Assembly: GCA_002307375.1 (NCBI GenBank)
Contig: NTJI01000003.1
Span: 62,001-126,000, forward strand
Length of the DNA: 64,000 nucleotides
Reading direction: 5' to 3'
From: Lysobacteraceae bacterium NML93-0399
Lineage (GTDB): Bacteria > Pseudomonadota > Gammaproteobacteria > Xanthomonadales > Xanthomonadaceae
The notes beneath the pieces were generated by a model that saw only the letters and a program-made list of their open reading frames with translations, had not been told where the DNA came from and ran no database searches. The translations under genes were made by a program, and so were the position numbers. Within the stretch, counting starts at the first letter, position 1. Each line of letters begins with the position of its first letter. Below are positions 43,853 to 56,638 of this stretch, piece by piece.

Positions 43853-44359
43853 TTACTGGCGCGTCGGCGCAGCGGGGCCGTCGACCTGGATGCGCCGCGG
43901 GGTGGTTTCGGGGCGCTTGGGAATGCTGATCTGCAGCACACCGTTGTGGCCGCTGGCGGTGACGCCGTCGGCGTCCGCGCTGTCGGGCAGGGTGAAACGG
44001 CGATGGAAGCGGCCGGTGCTGCGCTCGATGCGCGAGAACCGCACTTCGCCGCCCTCGCCTTCGCTCGACTCGCCGCCGGCGGCCTTGCGCTCGCCCTTGA
44101 GGCTCAACACGCCCTTGTCCATCCAGACCTCGACCTCGCCGGGCTCGATACCGGGCAGATCGGCCAGAATCACGAACCGGTCGCGCTCCTCGCGAATGTC
44201 GACGCGGGGTGTCCACTGACTGGTGACCACCGACGAGGCGTCCGCGGATTCACCGTGCACGAACTGGCTCAGCAATTGGCGCATCTCGTCGTGCAGGCTG
44301 TTGCCGCGCTCGACACGGGCAGGATGACGGACGACGGGACGCAGTGCTTCGTTACGCAT
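43853..44359 (-). CDS. Small heat-shock protein, Hsp20/alpha-crystallin family
   Basis: 168 residues from the ATG at 44359. The N-terminal arm is short and polar. The alpha-crystallin domain spans about residues 50-145 ([52 protein letters not shown]) and ends with a short tail. It is an ATP-independent holdase. It is divergent from the peroxiredoxin gene and followed by cbpA. Confidence 0.88.
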   Translation of the reverse strand: MRNEALRPVVRHPARVERGNSLHDEMRQLLSQFVHGESADASSVVTSQWTPRVDIREERDRFVILADLPGIEPGEVEVWMDKGVLSLKGERKAAGGESSEGEGGEVRFSRIERSTGRFHRRFTLPDSADADGVTASGHNGVLQISIPKRPETTPRRIQVDGPAAPTRQ

Positions 44360-44406
44360 GGGAAGAACTCCGAACTTGGGGCGGCGCCACGGCCGCGATG
44401 GCGCAG

Positions 44407-44434
44407 ACGTAGGTCCCCACGACACGCTTTCAAG
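44407..44434 (-). promoter_or_regulatory. Possible heat-shock (sigma-32 type) promoter of hsp20
   Basis: On the minus strand CTTGAAA (44434-44428) matches the sigma-32 -35 consensus exactly. A CCTACGT (44413-44407) follows after 14 bases as a weak -10. The -10 match is poor, so only the -35 is convincing. Confidence 0.45.
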
Positions 44435-44497
44435 CATCACCCGCCAGCGCCTGCACGACCGGATAGACTTTGTTCACCATCCCCACGAGCCCGCGCC

Positions 44498-44977
44498 ATG
44501 ACCATCCAGATCGGCGACACCATCCCCGAAGTCGCGCTCAAGCACATCCACGATGGCGTGCGCGTCATCGATACGCCGACGTTGTTCTCCGGCAAGCAGG
44601 TCGTACTGTTCGCGGTCCCCGGTGCGTTCACGCCGACCTGTTCGGAACATCACCTGCCCGGCTTCGTCGAGCACTTCGACAGTTTCCGCAAGCGCGGAAT
44701 CGACGTGGTCTGCGTCGCGGTCAACGACCCGTTCGTGATGCAGGCCTGGGGCGACAGCGTCGGCGTGCCGGATGGCCTGAAGATGATCTCCGACGGCAAC
44801 GGCGACCTGGTCAAGGCCATGGGCCTGGCCATGGACGCAAGCGCCTACGGCATGGGACTGCGCGCCAAGCGGTTCGCGCTGTACGCCGACGACGGGGTGG
44901 TCAAGCAACTGTTCGTCGAGGCGCCGGGCGAGTTCAAGGTGTCGTCGGCCGAGCACGTGCTGGCGAATCTGGACTGA
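44498..44977 (+). CDS. Peroxiredoxin, Prx5 (AhpE/PMP20-like) type
   Basis: 159 residues from the ATG at 44498. The peroxidatic Cys48 is in PGAFTPTCSEHHLPGF, the hallmark of Prx5. VCVAVNDPFVMQAWG and the C-terminal FKVSSAEHVL are also typical. It reduces peroxides, usually with glutathione/glutaredoxin or thioredoxin. It is divergent from hsp20, so both stress genes share a 138-base intergenic region. Confidence 0.92.
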   Translation: MTIQIGDTIPEVALKHIHDGVRVIDTPTLFSGKQVVLFAVPGAFTPTCSEHHLPGFVEHFDSFRKRGIDVVCVAVNDPFVMQAWGDSVGVPDGLKMISDGNGDLVKAMGLAMDASAYGMGLRAKRFALYADDGVVKQLFVEAPGEFKVSSAEHVLANLD

Positions 44978-44989
44978 GCTCCCGCCCAC

Positions 44990-45056
44990 TGAGGAGCGCG
45001 CTCGCGCGATGGCGCGTTGCCGGTCAGGCCCCACCGCGCGCGAGCGCGCTCCTGCA
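44990..45056. repeat. Degenerate REP-type unit between the peroxiredoxin gene and pbpC
   Basis: Arms TGAGGAGCGCGCTCGCGCG and CGCGAGCGCGCTCCTGCA. GTAG has become TGAG at the left end. It separates two convergent genes and may help terminate both. Confidence 0.7.
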
Positions 45057-45066
45057 TGTGCCGCCC

Positions 45067-47421
45067 CTACTCCGCCACGCGGAACTCCACACTGCGCCAG
45101 GCGCCATCGTCTGCCAGCGCGGTCAGCGTATGCGCGCCAGGCGTGTCGAACTCGTGGCGCAGCCATTGCGTGCCGCGGGTTTCGCCGATCCAGCGCCCGT
45201 CCAGCAGCCACTGCACGCGACCGTCACTGCCGAGTGCGCGCAGCTGTAGCCGCACGCCGTGTGCGGCGTTGGGGGGACGCGCCAGCAGCGTGCCGGGCGC
45301 AAGTCCCTCGATGTGCAGAACTTCGACCGCGTCGCGGCCATCGGGCGCGCAGTCGGGGGCAAGCATCGGCAGGCGTGAGGCCTCACGCAAGGCCGCGGGC
45401 AACCAGGGTGCTGCGAGCGCCGGCCACCGGGCGACCTCGCGCGTACGGCGCACATGCGGCGCACTGCAATCGGGCGACAGCCGTCGCCCCGTGTCCGCGT
45501 CCACGTCGAAGCGCACGCGCCCGCTGCCCCAGCGCCGCGCATCGCGTTCGGCGAACGTGGGTGGCACGTTGCCGTCCAGCGTCCAGGCATCGCGACGGCG
45601 CTGGCACAGCGCCGCGTCCTGCGCATCGGCTGCGGTGCCGAGCGGCCAGCAGACCGCGGCCTCGCGCACGTTGCGTGGCGGCGGCGTACGCATTGCATCC
45701 CCGCGCGCGCGCGGCAGGCTGTCGATGGTTTCGAACAGCAAGGGCAATGCGGTGACCACGCCGTACTGGCCCGGCAACGGCGTGCCGTCCGGCCGCCCCA
45801 CCCACACACCGACCGTGTAGCGACGCGTGCCACCGATCGCCCAGGCATCGCGATAGCCGTAGCTGGTGCCGGTCTTCCAGGCCACGCGCGGACGGCCGCC
45901 GGTGTCAAAGGTGTCCGCGCGTTCGCCCGGACGCGGATTCGATTCGAGAATCTCGCGCACGATCCACGCCGCGCCCGGCGACATCAGCCGACGCTCCACC
46001 CGGGGCGCATCACTTGTGAGGCGCACCCGGCCGGCGATGCCGGCGCGATGCAGCGCGGCGTGTGCGCCGACGAGTTGTTCGAGTGTCGCGCCGGTGCCGC
46101 CGAGGATCAGCGACAGGTTGGGCACCGCGCCGCGCGGAAAACGCAGCGTCACCCCGGCATTGTCCAGACGCGCCGCGAATCGCGCCGCGCCGACGCGGTC
46201 GAGCAGATCGACGGCGGGCACGTTGAGCGACAGGCGCAAGGCATCGTCGGCACCGACCGGCCCGTTGAAGGCCGCATCGAAGTTGCCCGGCCGGTAGCCG
46301 TCGAACGACTGCGGCGCATCGACCAGCAGGCTGCCCGAGTGGATCAGTCCGTCGTCGAGCGCCATGCCGTAGAGGAACGGCTTGAGGGTGGAGCCCGGCG
46401 AGCGCCACGCGCGGACCATGTCGACATGCCCCAGCCGTGCGCGATCGCCGAACGCGACCGAGCCGACGTAGGCACGCGCTTCGAGCGTGTCGTTGTCGAC
46501 CACGAGCAGCGCGGCCGAGGTGCGCTCGGGCAGTTGCGAGAAGTAGCCGGCCAGGCGCTGTTCGAGTACGCGCTGCAGATCCATGTCGATCGTCGACACG
46601 ATGCGGGCCGCATACCGTGCTTCGTCGCGCAGACGCTGGGCGAGCAGCGCGGCATGCAACGGCGTGCGCAGACTGCGTGCGACCACCGCCTCAACCTTGG
46701 CATCGTCGACTATATGCTGCGGCCAGATGCCGCGCACGGCCATGCGGTCGAGCACCTTGTCGCGCGCCGCGCGGGCGGCCTCGGGCGCGCGGTCCGGACG
46801 CAGGCGGCTGGGCGCCTGCGGCAGGACCGCGAGCAGCGCGGCCTCGGCATGCGAGAGGTCGGTGGCGGACTTGCCCAGGTATGCCCAGCTCGCCGCCTCG
46901 ACACCTTCGATGGTGCCGCCGAACGGCGCGCGGTTGAGATACAGCGCGAGTATCTCGTCCTTCGACAGATGCACCTCGAGCTGCACGGCGCGCAGCATCT
47001 GCACCAGTTTCGCGCCGAGCGTGCGGCCACGCGGCTGCGGGTCGAGAATCCGTGCAACCTGCATCGTCAGCGTCGATCCGCCCGACACGATGCGTCCGCC
47101 GTGCAACCACTGCCACGCGGCGCGCGCCATCGCCGGCGGATTGATGCCCGGGTGCCGGCGGAACCAGCGGTCCTCGTAGCCCAGCAGCGCCTGCAGATAC
47201 AGCGGCGACACGCTGTCCGGCGTCGCCGGATGCCGCCACACGCCGTCGGCATCGGCGAATGCGCGCAGCGGCGTGCCGTCGCGCGCGACCACGACCACGC
47301 TGGTATCGGCGCGCGCCGGCAACTGTGGCGGAAACGCAAGATCGAGCGCGAGCAGCGTCAGCAGGACGACGACCGTCCCCCAGCGCAGCCACGGCGCCAC
47401 GACGCGCCACGCGCGCCCCAT
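45067..47421 (-). CDS. pbpC: Penicillin-binding protein 1C (peptidoglycan glycosyltransferase/transpeptidase-like)
   Basis: 784 residues from the ATG at 47421; a GTG at 47463 would add 14. A membrane anchor lies near residues 10-35. The glycosyltransferase domain has EDRWFRRHPG and GGSTLTMQVAR. The transpeptidase domain has SPGSTLKPF (SxxK Ser) and the late KTGTSYGYRDAW (KTG). A C-terminal BiPBP_C beta domain ends the protein. It lies next to a thioester alpha-2-macroglobulin gene, the standard PbpC/YfhM pairing, thought to repair peptidoglycan where attacking proteases breach the envelope. Confidence 0.92.
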   Translation of the reverse strand: MGRAWRVVAPWLRWGTVVVLLTLLALDLAFPPQLPARADTSVVVVARDGTPLRAFADADGVWRHPATPDSVSPLYLQALLGYEDRWFRRHPGINPPAMARAAWQWLHGGRIVSGGSTLTMQVARILDPQPRGRTLGAKLVQMLRAVQLEVHLSKDEILALYLNRAPFGGTIEGVEAASWAYLGKSATDLSHAEAALLAVLPQAPSRLRPDRAPEAARAARDKVLDRMAVRGIWPQHIVDDAKVEAVVARSLRTPLHAALLAQRLRDEARYAARIVSTIDMDLQRVLEQRLAGYFSQLPERTSAALLVVDNDTLEARAYVGSVAFGDRARLGHVDMVRAWRSPGSTLKPFLYGMALDDGLIHSGSLLVDAPQSFDGYRPGNFDAAFNGPVGADDALRLSLNVPAVDLLDRVGAARFAARLDNAGVTLRFPRGAVPNLSLILGGTGATLEQLVGAHAALHRAGIAGRVRLTSDAPRVERRLMSPGAAWIVREILESNPRPGERADTFDTGGRPRVAWKTGTSYGYRDAWAIGGTRRYTVGVWVGRPDGTPLPGQYGVVTALPLLFETIDSLPRARGDAMRTPPPRNVREAAVCWPLGTAADAQDAALCQRRRDAWTLDGNVPPTFAERDARRWGSGRVRFDVDADTGRRLSPDCSAPHVRRTREVARWPALAAPWLPAALREASRLPMLAPDCAPDGRDAVEVLHIEGLAPGTLLARPPNAAHGVRLQLRALGSDGRVQWLLDGRWIGETRGTQWLRHEFDTPGAHTLTALADDGAWRSVEFRVAE

Positions 47422-47552
47422 GCGCGCGCTGATCGCGTGCGATCGCACGGTGTCGTGGGGCACGCCCTGCCCGGCCTACGCAGTGGAGACGCGAACCGTC
47501 TCCACCATTGCACCCATCTCCATCGAGCGCTCCGCTGCAGAGCTGGGCCCGC

Positions 47553-50500
47553 TCACGGCTGCACCACGGTGATCCGCGTCGGCACCGAGGTGCCCACGCC
47601 GCGCAGCTGCGGGCGGTAAATGTCCTCGACCAGCGGCGGAGGTGCGGTGTAGCTGCCCGGGCTGACCGCGCGCACGAGATAGAACACGCGCGCGATGCGG
47701 CCGCGGTCGAGCTTGAGCGCGGCGACGTAGCGGTCGTCGCGGTATTCCTCGTGCTGCACCGTCGCCGCAGCGCCGCGTTCGGTGAGCTGGACGCCGTCGA
47801 CGACGACGTCAGCCCACTGCTTGGCATCGGACAGATTGAAGTTCTCCACCTCCAGCCCCGCCGGCAGCAGGTCGGTCAGCAGGGCGTCGGGCATGTCGCG
47901 ATCCGATACGACCGACACCGCGACGATCAGCGCCTCGCCTTCCTTCAATGGTGCCGGCGTCCAGGGCTTGCCATCGGTGCCGTAGAGCCTGCGCTCGACC
48001 TTGAGCACACTGAAATCCGCCGTGGGTGCGCCGCGCGGCACGCCGGCGATGTCGATGTTGGCGTACATCGGCGGTTCGCCGCTGGGCATGAAACGCACGC
48101 CGCGGCGCAGGCCGGCCTCGTCGTAGCTGCGACCCACCATCGTGGCCGCAGGCACCGCTTCCTCGACATCACCCTCGCGCAGCGTGCCGCCGACACGCTT
48201 GCGCTGGTCGGACGACAGTGCACTGCCCAGGCGCGCGAGTGCGATCTGTTCCTGCGTGCTCAGATACATCCAGCCGCGGTTGCGACGCGCATCGACCTCG
48301 CGGCCGATGTCGACCGCGCGGGCGTCGAACGCGGCCTTGGCCACCCCGCGCTCGTGCGTCAGCGCGACCATCAGCGAGGCATCGCGCAGCGGCGTGCCGT
48401 AATCCCACAGGTAACCCGGGCGGTCGCTGCGGAAATCGAAACCGGCCTGCACCGCTTTGTCGCCGCGTGCCTTGTCGCCCTGCAGCGACAGCGCCAGCCC
48501 CAGGTGCACCAGCGGCAGACCGGTGCGCGTGCTGCCGCGCTCGTTGTCGAACATCGCCCGCAGCGTGCCCAGCGGCGCACGGTTCACGCGTGCGAGCACG
48601 TAGCCGGCGTAGGCGCGATAGGCGAAGCGCAGGTGCTCGCGCTCGTTCTGGCCGTAGAACGCGTGGCCGCCCGACAGCAGGTCCTCGCCCAGTCGTTCGA
48701 GCGCTTTCTGCAACACCGCATCGGGCACTGCGAAACCGGCGTCGCGTGCGTCGAGCAGGAACTCGACGATGTACGGGGTCAGCATCGGATTGACGTAGCC
48801 GTCGCTGCCCCACATCGAGAAGTGCCCCGTGCCCACCTGCATCGACGCCAGTCGGCCGAACGCCGCCTCGACGAATTGCCGGCGCTTGCCCGCATCCACG
48901 CCCTCGATACCCAGCATCGATACCGTGGCATCGTCGAGCTGCAGCGCCGCATAGCCACGGCTGGTGGTCTGCTCGGCGCAGCCGTAGGGATACGACAGCG
49001 CGCCGGTGATCGCGGCGGCGAAGGGGATCGGCGGCAATGCACTGACGGTGAAGCGGGCGTTGACCGAGCCCTCCATCAGGCCATCCATCAGGCCGGCGTC
49101 GAGCGTCACCGGCGTGCTGCCGTCGAGCACCCGGGTGCTCGAGCGCAGCACGGAAGGCCAGGCCGCGCGCACGGGCAGATCGTAGCTGCGGTCGACGCGC
49201 ACGCCGGGGCCGGACACGCGCACTCGCACCTTGGCCACCGAATGGCCTTCGCGCGCGGTCAGAGGAAAGTTCAGCGTGGTCTTGCCGTCGACAGCCAGCT
49301 GCACCGTACGCGCGCCCTCGCCGACCGCGACCGGACCGATGCCATCGACGCGGACATCGAAGCTGCCGGCACGTCCGCTGAAGTTGGTCAGATCCAGCGT
49401 GACCGTGCTGGTGTCGCCCGGCGCCAAGACCCGCGGCATGCTCGCTTCGGCCACGAGGGGCGCGCGCACGACGGTTTCGACATCGCGGCTGCCGTAGCGG
49501 TCGGCCGACCACACCAGGGCCGACACCCGCAGCGTGCCGTTGAAATCGGGCAACTGCAGCGGTACGCGGGCGTTGCCGCGCGCGTCGAGCTTCACCGGCC
49601 CTGCGAACAGGTCGACGGTCTGCACGCGCGCGGTGGGGCGCCGCGCCTGCGGCAGGGCCGCCAGCGGTGCATCGCCACCGAAACGCAAACGCGCGGTGCC
49701 GCCTTCGAAACTCTCGATCACACGACCGTAGAGATCGTAGGCATCCACGCCGAAGCGGCGCTGCGCGAAGAAGTGCGTCCACGCATCGGGCACCGGGAAC
49801 CGGGTGATGTTGAGAATGCCGACATCCACCGCCGACACCGTCACCCAGGCCTCCTGACCGGCGAGCTCGGGCGCGGCGACGGTCACCTGCAGCGGCGTCT
49901 CGGGACGCACCATAGTCGGCGCCTTGAGGCCGACGGCGACGCGGCGGTCGCGCCGCTCCATCGGCACGTGCGACACGCCGACCGCGCGCGCAGGCGTGAC
50001 CGTGCTGGCGGCGCTGCCGCCGCGGAACACCAGTGCGGTCACGTAGACGTCGTGCCGCTCCCAATCCTCGGTGACGGGAATCTCGAAGGTGCTGCCGGGT
50101 TTCGCATCGATTTCGTGCATGTAGAGCATGCGGTCGCTTTCGACCATCAGCAGGCCGCGTCCCGGGTGCGGCGGCGTCACCGTCACGCGCATGGTGTCGC
50201 CGGCGCGGTAACCGGCCTTGTCGAGCGCGACCTTGACCTTGTCCGGGCGCGCGTCGAGACCGCGGTTGCCGTCGTCCCAGCTCCAGCCGGCGCGGAACGG
50301 GTAGCGCGAGACCAGCTTCGTCGCCGGGTCCTCGACATCGATGCGGTACTCGCCCCACTCCACCGGAACATCGAAACGCGTGGCATCGCTGCCGGCGTCG
50401 AGCGTGCGCGTCTCGACGGTCTCGAAGCGCCGGGTGAACTCGTAGCGCCAGCCGGCGTCGTCGTTGCGCCAGTGGTAGTCGCGGTGTTCGCGGATCAGCG

Positions 50501-52478
50501 AGACCTTGAGGCCGGCCTGCGGCCGCGACTTGCCGTCGGCGCCGACGCGGACCAGTTCGAAACGCGCATTGGTGTTGGGGTCGGCGCCGTCCTGCGGCTC
50601 GAACAGCGGACGTACGCCGACGAGTGCATCGGCCGGCCACAGCACGCGCTTGAGCGTGCGGTTGACGCTGCGACCGCCGGTTTCGTACAGGCTGCCACTG
50701 ATGATGGCGGCGATGGGCGTGGTCGGCTTCGCTTCCTCGGGCAGCGGGATGTCGGCGCTAAACCGGCCCTGGTCATCGAAATTGCCGTCGGCGACGTCTT
50801 TGGCCACGCGCGGCAGATCCACCGTCGCGTCGCCGAACACGAAGCCCGGCAGGCCTTCGACCGGCGAACGCTCCACCGCCAGTGCCAGGCGCGCGGTGAA
50901 GCGGTTGCCGCTGGCCGGCGCGCCGTAGAGATAGGCGCCGGTCGCCTGCAACTTCAACGGCTCGTCCGGACGCAGCACCGCCTGCGCGTCGAGATCGAGC
51001 TTCATGCGTTCGGGCAGGAATTCTTCGATGCGCAGGGTCATGCCCTGCACCGCCTCGCGCGCGGCCGGGTCGGTGCGGAATTCGACGCGCCAGCTGCCCG
51101 TCGGGGCATCGACCGGAATCTCGCGTTCGAAACGGAAGTAGCCGCCCTCGCCCGGCTCGACGCGGGTTTCATGGAACGTCTTGCCGTCGGGCTGGCGCAG
51201 GCGCGCGAACAGCGCCTGCGAGCGGCCGTTCTTCGCCTGCACCGGACGACCATCCTGGTCGCGCAGCAGTGCCGAGACACGGACCGTCTCACCGGGGCGA
51301 TAGAGATCGCGTCCCGACCAGGCGAAGACATCGAACCAGGCCTGCTCGCGCCCGCTGACCGCGAACTCCGACAGATCCAGCGCCGGCTGGTTGAACGGCA
51401 GCAGCGAGACGTCGCTGCCGCGGCTGGCGACCAGCACGTGGCCGGCGTCGAGGGTGTAGTCGAGCATCGCACTGCCGCGCGCATCGGTGCTGGCGCGATA
51501 GACGGGCGCGCCCTTGGCATCGAGCACGCGCAGCTCGGTGCTCCCGATCGGCGCGCCGCTCTGCAGCGACGCGGTGTGTACGAACAGTGTTTCGCCGTAG
51601 GCACGCACGTGCAGGCCGATGTCGCTGACGGTGAAGTACGCGGTCTCGTACTGGTCGGCAAACGCGCCGGTACGCTTCATCACCGCGAAGTACAGGCCGG
51701 GCTGCTGCAGCTCGCGGATGTCCTGCAATGGCAGATAGGTGAGCACGCGTTCGTTGCGCGCGCCATCGATGGCGAAGCGGTTCACGTAGACCGGCGTGGC
51801 CAGCTTCGACAGTGGCGTGCTGTTGCCCCAGCGGTTGTCGAGTTCCCAGCTGCCGCGCCGTCCGCCGCGCTGGTACTGGGCCAGGAACGCCGGCAGCGCT
51901 TCATCATCGACGCGCAGGAATTCGACATCGACCTCGTCGACGTTGATCGACACGATCGGAAGGCCGCGCGATTCGCGCGCCGGCAGCACACTGCCCTGCG
52001 AGGCGAAGCCGACCACAGGGTCGAGCTCGCCGGTGAACACCTTGCGCTCGATGTCGCTGCCGAGCGTATCGCCACCGGCCGAGGCCAGGGTGCCGGCGAT
52101 CCGGATCGTGTATTCGCGGTTGGCCTCCACGTGTGGAAAGCGCAGCACGCGGGCTTCGTCGTCGAGCGTCCAGCTGCCTTCGCGCTCGGTGCCGTCGGTG
52201 AAGGTCAGCAGCGCGTCGAAATCCTGGGTGCCGACCAGGGCTTCCGAGAACTCCAGCGCCAGCGACAGGGCGCCGTCGGTCTGATCGGGAAACGCGCGCA
52301 CCAGGCCGAAGCCTTCGACCGTCTCGCGCTCGGTGGCGATCGCCTCGCCGCTGACGCCCGGCGTCTGCCCGGTCGCGTCGCGCTTGCAGCCCACTGCACC
52401 GATGGCCAGCACGAGGCAGACGAGCGCCGTCATCAGACCGCGCAGGCGCCGCGACGCGCGAGAGTGTTCGAAGGACAT
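47553..52478 (-). CDS. Bacterial alpha-2-macroglobulin, thioester type (YfhM-like), lipoprotein
   Basis: 1641 residues from the ATG at 52478 (GGAG about 9 bases upstream). The lipobox AVGC (Cys31) anchors it to a membrane. Successive MG domains occupy about 60-1150, including ETVRVSALLRDQDG and FDSSYD-free macroglobulin strands. The thioester motif GCAEQTTSR has Cys1167 and Gln1170, so the protein should trap proteases covalently. A bait region is not obvious by eye. It is cotranscribed with pbpC; together they are a periplasmic defence against host or rival proteases. Confidence 0.92.
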   Translation of the reverse strand: MSFEHSRASRRLRGLMTALVCLVLAIGAVGCKRDATGQTPGVSGEAIATERETVEGFGLVRAFPDQTDGALSLALEFSEALVGTQDFDALLTFTDGTEREGSWTLDDEARVLRFPHVEANREYTIRIAGTLASAGGDTLGSDIERKVFTGELDPVVGFASQGSVLPARESRGLPIVSINVDEVDVEFLRVDDEALPAFLAQYQRGGRRGSWELDNRWGNSTPLSKLATPVYVNRFAIDGARNERVLTYLPLQDIRELQQPGLYFAVMKRTGAFADQYETAYFTVSDIGLHVRAYGETLFVHTASLQSGAPIGSTELRVLDAKGAPVYRASTDARGSAMLDYTLDAGHVLVASRGSDVSLLPFNQPALDLSEFAVSGREQAWFDVFAWSGRDLYRPGETVRVSALLRDQDGRPVQAKNGRSQALFARLRQPDGKTFHETRVEPGEGGYFRFEREIPVDAPTGSWRVEFRTDPAAREAVQGMTLRIEEFLPERMKLDLDAQAVLRPDEPLKLQATGAYLYGAPASGNRFTARLALAVERSPVEGLPGFVFGDATVDLPRVAKDVADGNFDDQGRFSADIPLPEEAKPTTPIAAIISGSLYETGGRSVNRTLKRVLWPADALVGVRPLFEPQDGADPNTNARFELVRVGADGKSRPQAGLKVSLIREHRDYHWRNDDAGWRYEFTRRFETVETRTLDAGSDATRFDVPVEWGEYRIDVEDPATKLVSRYPFRAGWSWDDGNRGLDARPDKVKVALDKAGYRAGDTMRVTVTPPHPGRGLLMVESDRMLYMHEIDAKPGSTFEIPVTEDWERHDVYVTALVFRGGSAASTVTPARAVGVSHVPMERRDRRVAVGLKAPTMVRPETPLQVTVAAPELAGQEAWVTVSAVDVGILNITRFPVPDAWTHFFAQRRFGVDAYDLYGRVIESFEGGTARLRFGGDAPLAALPQARRPTARVQTVDLFAGPVKLDARGNARVPLQLPDFNGTLRVSALVWSADRYGSRDVETVVRAPLVAEASMPRVLAPGDTSTVTLDLTNFSGRAGSFDVRVDGIGPVAVGEGARTVQLAVDGKTTLNFPLTAREGHSVAKVRVRVSGPGVRVDRSYDLPVRAAWPSVLRSSTRVLDGSTPVTLDAGLMDGLMEGSVNARFTVSALPPIPFAAAITGALSYPYGCAEQTTSRGYAALQLDDATVSMLGIEGVDAGKRRQFVEAAFGRLASMQVGTGHFSMWGSDGYVNPMLTPYIVEFLLDARDAGFAVPDAVLQKALERLGEDLLSGGHAFYGQNEREHLRFAYRAYAGYVLARVNRAPLGTLRAMFDNERGSTRTGLPLVHLGLALSLQGDKARGDKAVQAGFDFRSDRPGYLWDYGTPLRDASLMVALTHERGVAKAAFDARAVDIGREVDARRNRGWMYLSTQEQIALARLGSALSSDQRKRVGGTLREGDVEEAVPAATMVGRSYDEAGLRRGVRFMPSGEPPMYANIDIAGVPRGAPTADFSVLKVERRLYGTDGKPWTPAPLKEGEALIVAVSVVSDRDMPDALLTDLLPAGLEVENFNLSDAKQWADVVVDGVQLTERGAAATVQHEEYRDDRYVAALKLDRGRIARVFYLVRAVSPGSYTAPPPLVEDIYRPQLRGVGTSVPTRITVVQP

Positions 52479-52747
52479 CCGCTGTGCTCCGCTGGTGAAG
52501 GCCGCGAGTATAGGCCGCTGCAACTTCCGGCTGTGGGCGCCTGCGCGCGCTTCCGCGTCACATGGTTCCGCGAGGCGAGAATGTGACCGTCTGAAGCGCT
52601 GCCGATCGCGTCCGCGTCGTGGGTTCGGCCGATCCGCAAGCCTCGCTTCGCGTCGGCGCGCGAACGAACCGCTGCCGCTCCCGCCCGCGTAACCGGCATC
52701 GCTTGCCGAAATCCGCAGACACGGGCCGGATCGCTTCGCAAAAAAAA
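52479..52747. other. Intergenic stretch between the A2M gene and the gyrA terminator, nothing recognised
   Basis: About 270 bases, holding the unseen promoter of the A2M-pbpC operon. No gene, repeat family or RNA structure is evident. Confidence 0.4.
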
Positions 52748-52768
52748 AGGGCCGGCGATGCCGGCCCT
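52740..52768 (-). terminator. Strong rho-independent terminator of gyrA
   Basis: 9-bp perfect stem AGGGCCGGC/GCCGGCCCT with a 3-base loop. On the minus strand it runs straight into nine T residues (complement of the A-run at 52740-52748). It is the best intrinsic terminator in the window. Confidence 0.9.
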
Positions 52769-52791
52769 CCTTCTGTTGCGTCGCCGCTGGA

Positions 52792-55491
<2,700 letters not shown>

Positions 55492-55753
55492 CGACGGCGC
55501 TTGCATCCTGGTTGTTCGAAGTCTGCTCCCGCACCGGACGACACCTGCGGCAGCCGGCCCCGGAACGTGGCGACGGGGCCTGACAGCCCCGTCGGAAACA
55601 GACCGTCGAGCGTAGCACGAAAGGCGGTTTTAATCCAGCATTTTCCACCGCAAAAACAAGCACTTGCGTGCACACACTCCGCCGGATGACAGACGTCAGT
55701 TCCGGTCCGCGCCCGGACGGTCGACAATCGCGCATCGTTCGCTGGAGATGCGC

Positions 55754-56539
55754 ATGGCGACCCTGCCGATCGCAGCGAGGCTTGCACTGGTGACGGTCGG
55801 CGCCGCGCTGCTGTGGCGCGGCGCACTGCTGCTTCGCGTCTTCGACACCGCGCCGCTCTGGAACCGCATCCTGCAGGGCGCGGTGGTCACGCTCGGCGTG
55901 CTGGCACTGATTGCGGCGCTGCGCGCACGCACGACCCGGCTCGGCCGCTCGATGGGCATGCAGGACACAGCGTCGAACCTGCGCGCCTGCCTGCTCGGCG
56001 CTGGTCTGTGGCTGGTGCCCGCCGCACTGGGCACGACCGTCTGCATGGCGCTCGGCTGGACCTCGATCGAAGTGCGCGCGTCCCTGGGCGCGCTGATCCT
56101 CGCGGCATCGACTGTGGCGCTGGGCGTCATGCTGATCGAGGCGCTGCCCGAGGAACTCCTGTTCCGGGGTTTCATGCAGGGCGCAGTCGCGCAGCACCAC
56201 CCGGCCTGGATCGCATTGCTCGCACAACTGGCCTTGTTCGTCGCATTCGCCTGGGTGATTGGCGCGCTGCACTCGCCCTGGCAATGGATGTTCATCCCCG
56301 GCTTCGCGCTGATTCTCGGCTACGCCCGCGCGTTGTCCGGAAATGTCTGGACGTGCATCGGCATCCATTTCGCATGGATGACAACGACGCAGACGCTGGC
56401 CACGCCGCACTTCGCCGTGGAGGGCCTGCAGACACTGCAGTTCATCGCGTTCGCGCTGTTGCCCTCGGCGACGATCGGCGTCCGACTGGGCATGCGACGT
56501 CCGCATTTCGACTGGCGCCAGCGGGCACCGCGTGCGTGA
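55754..56539 (+). CDS. CPBP-family intramembrane protease (CAAX/Abi type)
   Basis: 261 residues from the ATG at 55754 (GGAG 6 bases upstream; another ATG lies two codons before). About seven hydrophobic segments. The CPBP motif 1 is EELLFRG (EExxxR), followed by an ALHS motif 2 and GIHFAWM as motif 3, where the usual Asn after His is replaced by Met. Family members are membrane proteases or bacteriocin self-immunity proteins. It is divergent from gyrA; the target is unknown. Confidence 0.78.
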   Translation: MATLPIAARLALVTVGAALLWRGALLLRVFDTAPLWNRILQGAVVTLGVLALIAALRARTTRLGRSMGMQDTASNLRACLLGAGLWLVPAALGTTVCMALGWTSIEVRASLGALILAASTVALGVMLIEALPEELLFRGFMQGAVAQHHPAWIALLAQLALFVAFAWVIGALHSPWQWMFIPGFALILGYARALSGNVWTCIGIHFAWMTTTQTLATPHFAVEGLQTLQFIAFALLPSATIGVRLGMRRPHFDWRQRAPRA

Positions 56540-56547
56540 ACGCCCTG

Positions 56548-56608
56548 CAGTAGCGCGCGCACGACAGGGTCTTCCGAGGAAGCCTTCGCGCGCAAGCGCG
56601 CGCCTACA
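56548..56608. repeat. Degenerate REP-type unit between the CPBP gene and mtnA
   Basis: The right arm TTCGCGCGCAAGCGCGCGCC then TACAC is close to consensus. The left arm (CAGTAGCGCGCGCACGAC) is decayed. It separates the convergent CPBP and mtnA genes. Confidence 0.6.
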
Positions 56609-56638
56609 CGGGAGTCGCCGTCTTCGGAGGTCCCGCGT

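Noticed and set aside
47508-52586. 1692-codon open frame on the plus strand
   Set aside because: Antisense to the alpha-2-macroglobulin gene; the minus-strand frame has a lipobox and thioester motif, the plus frame has nothing.
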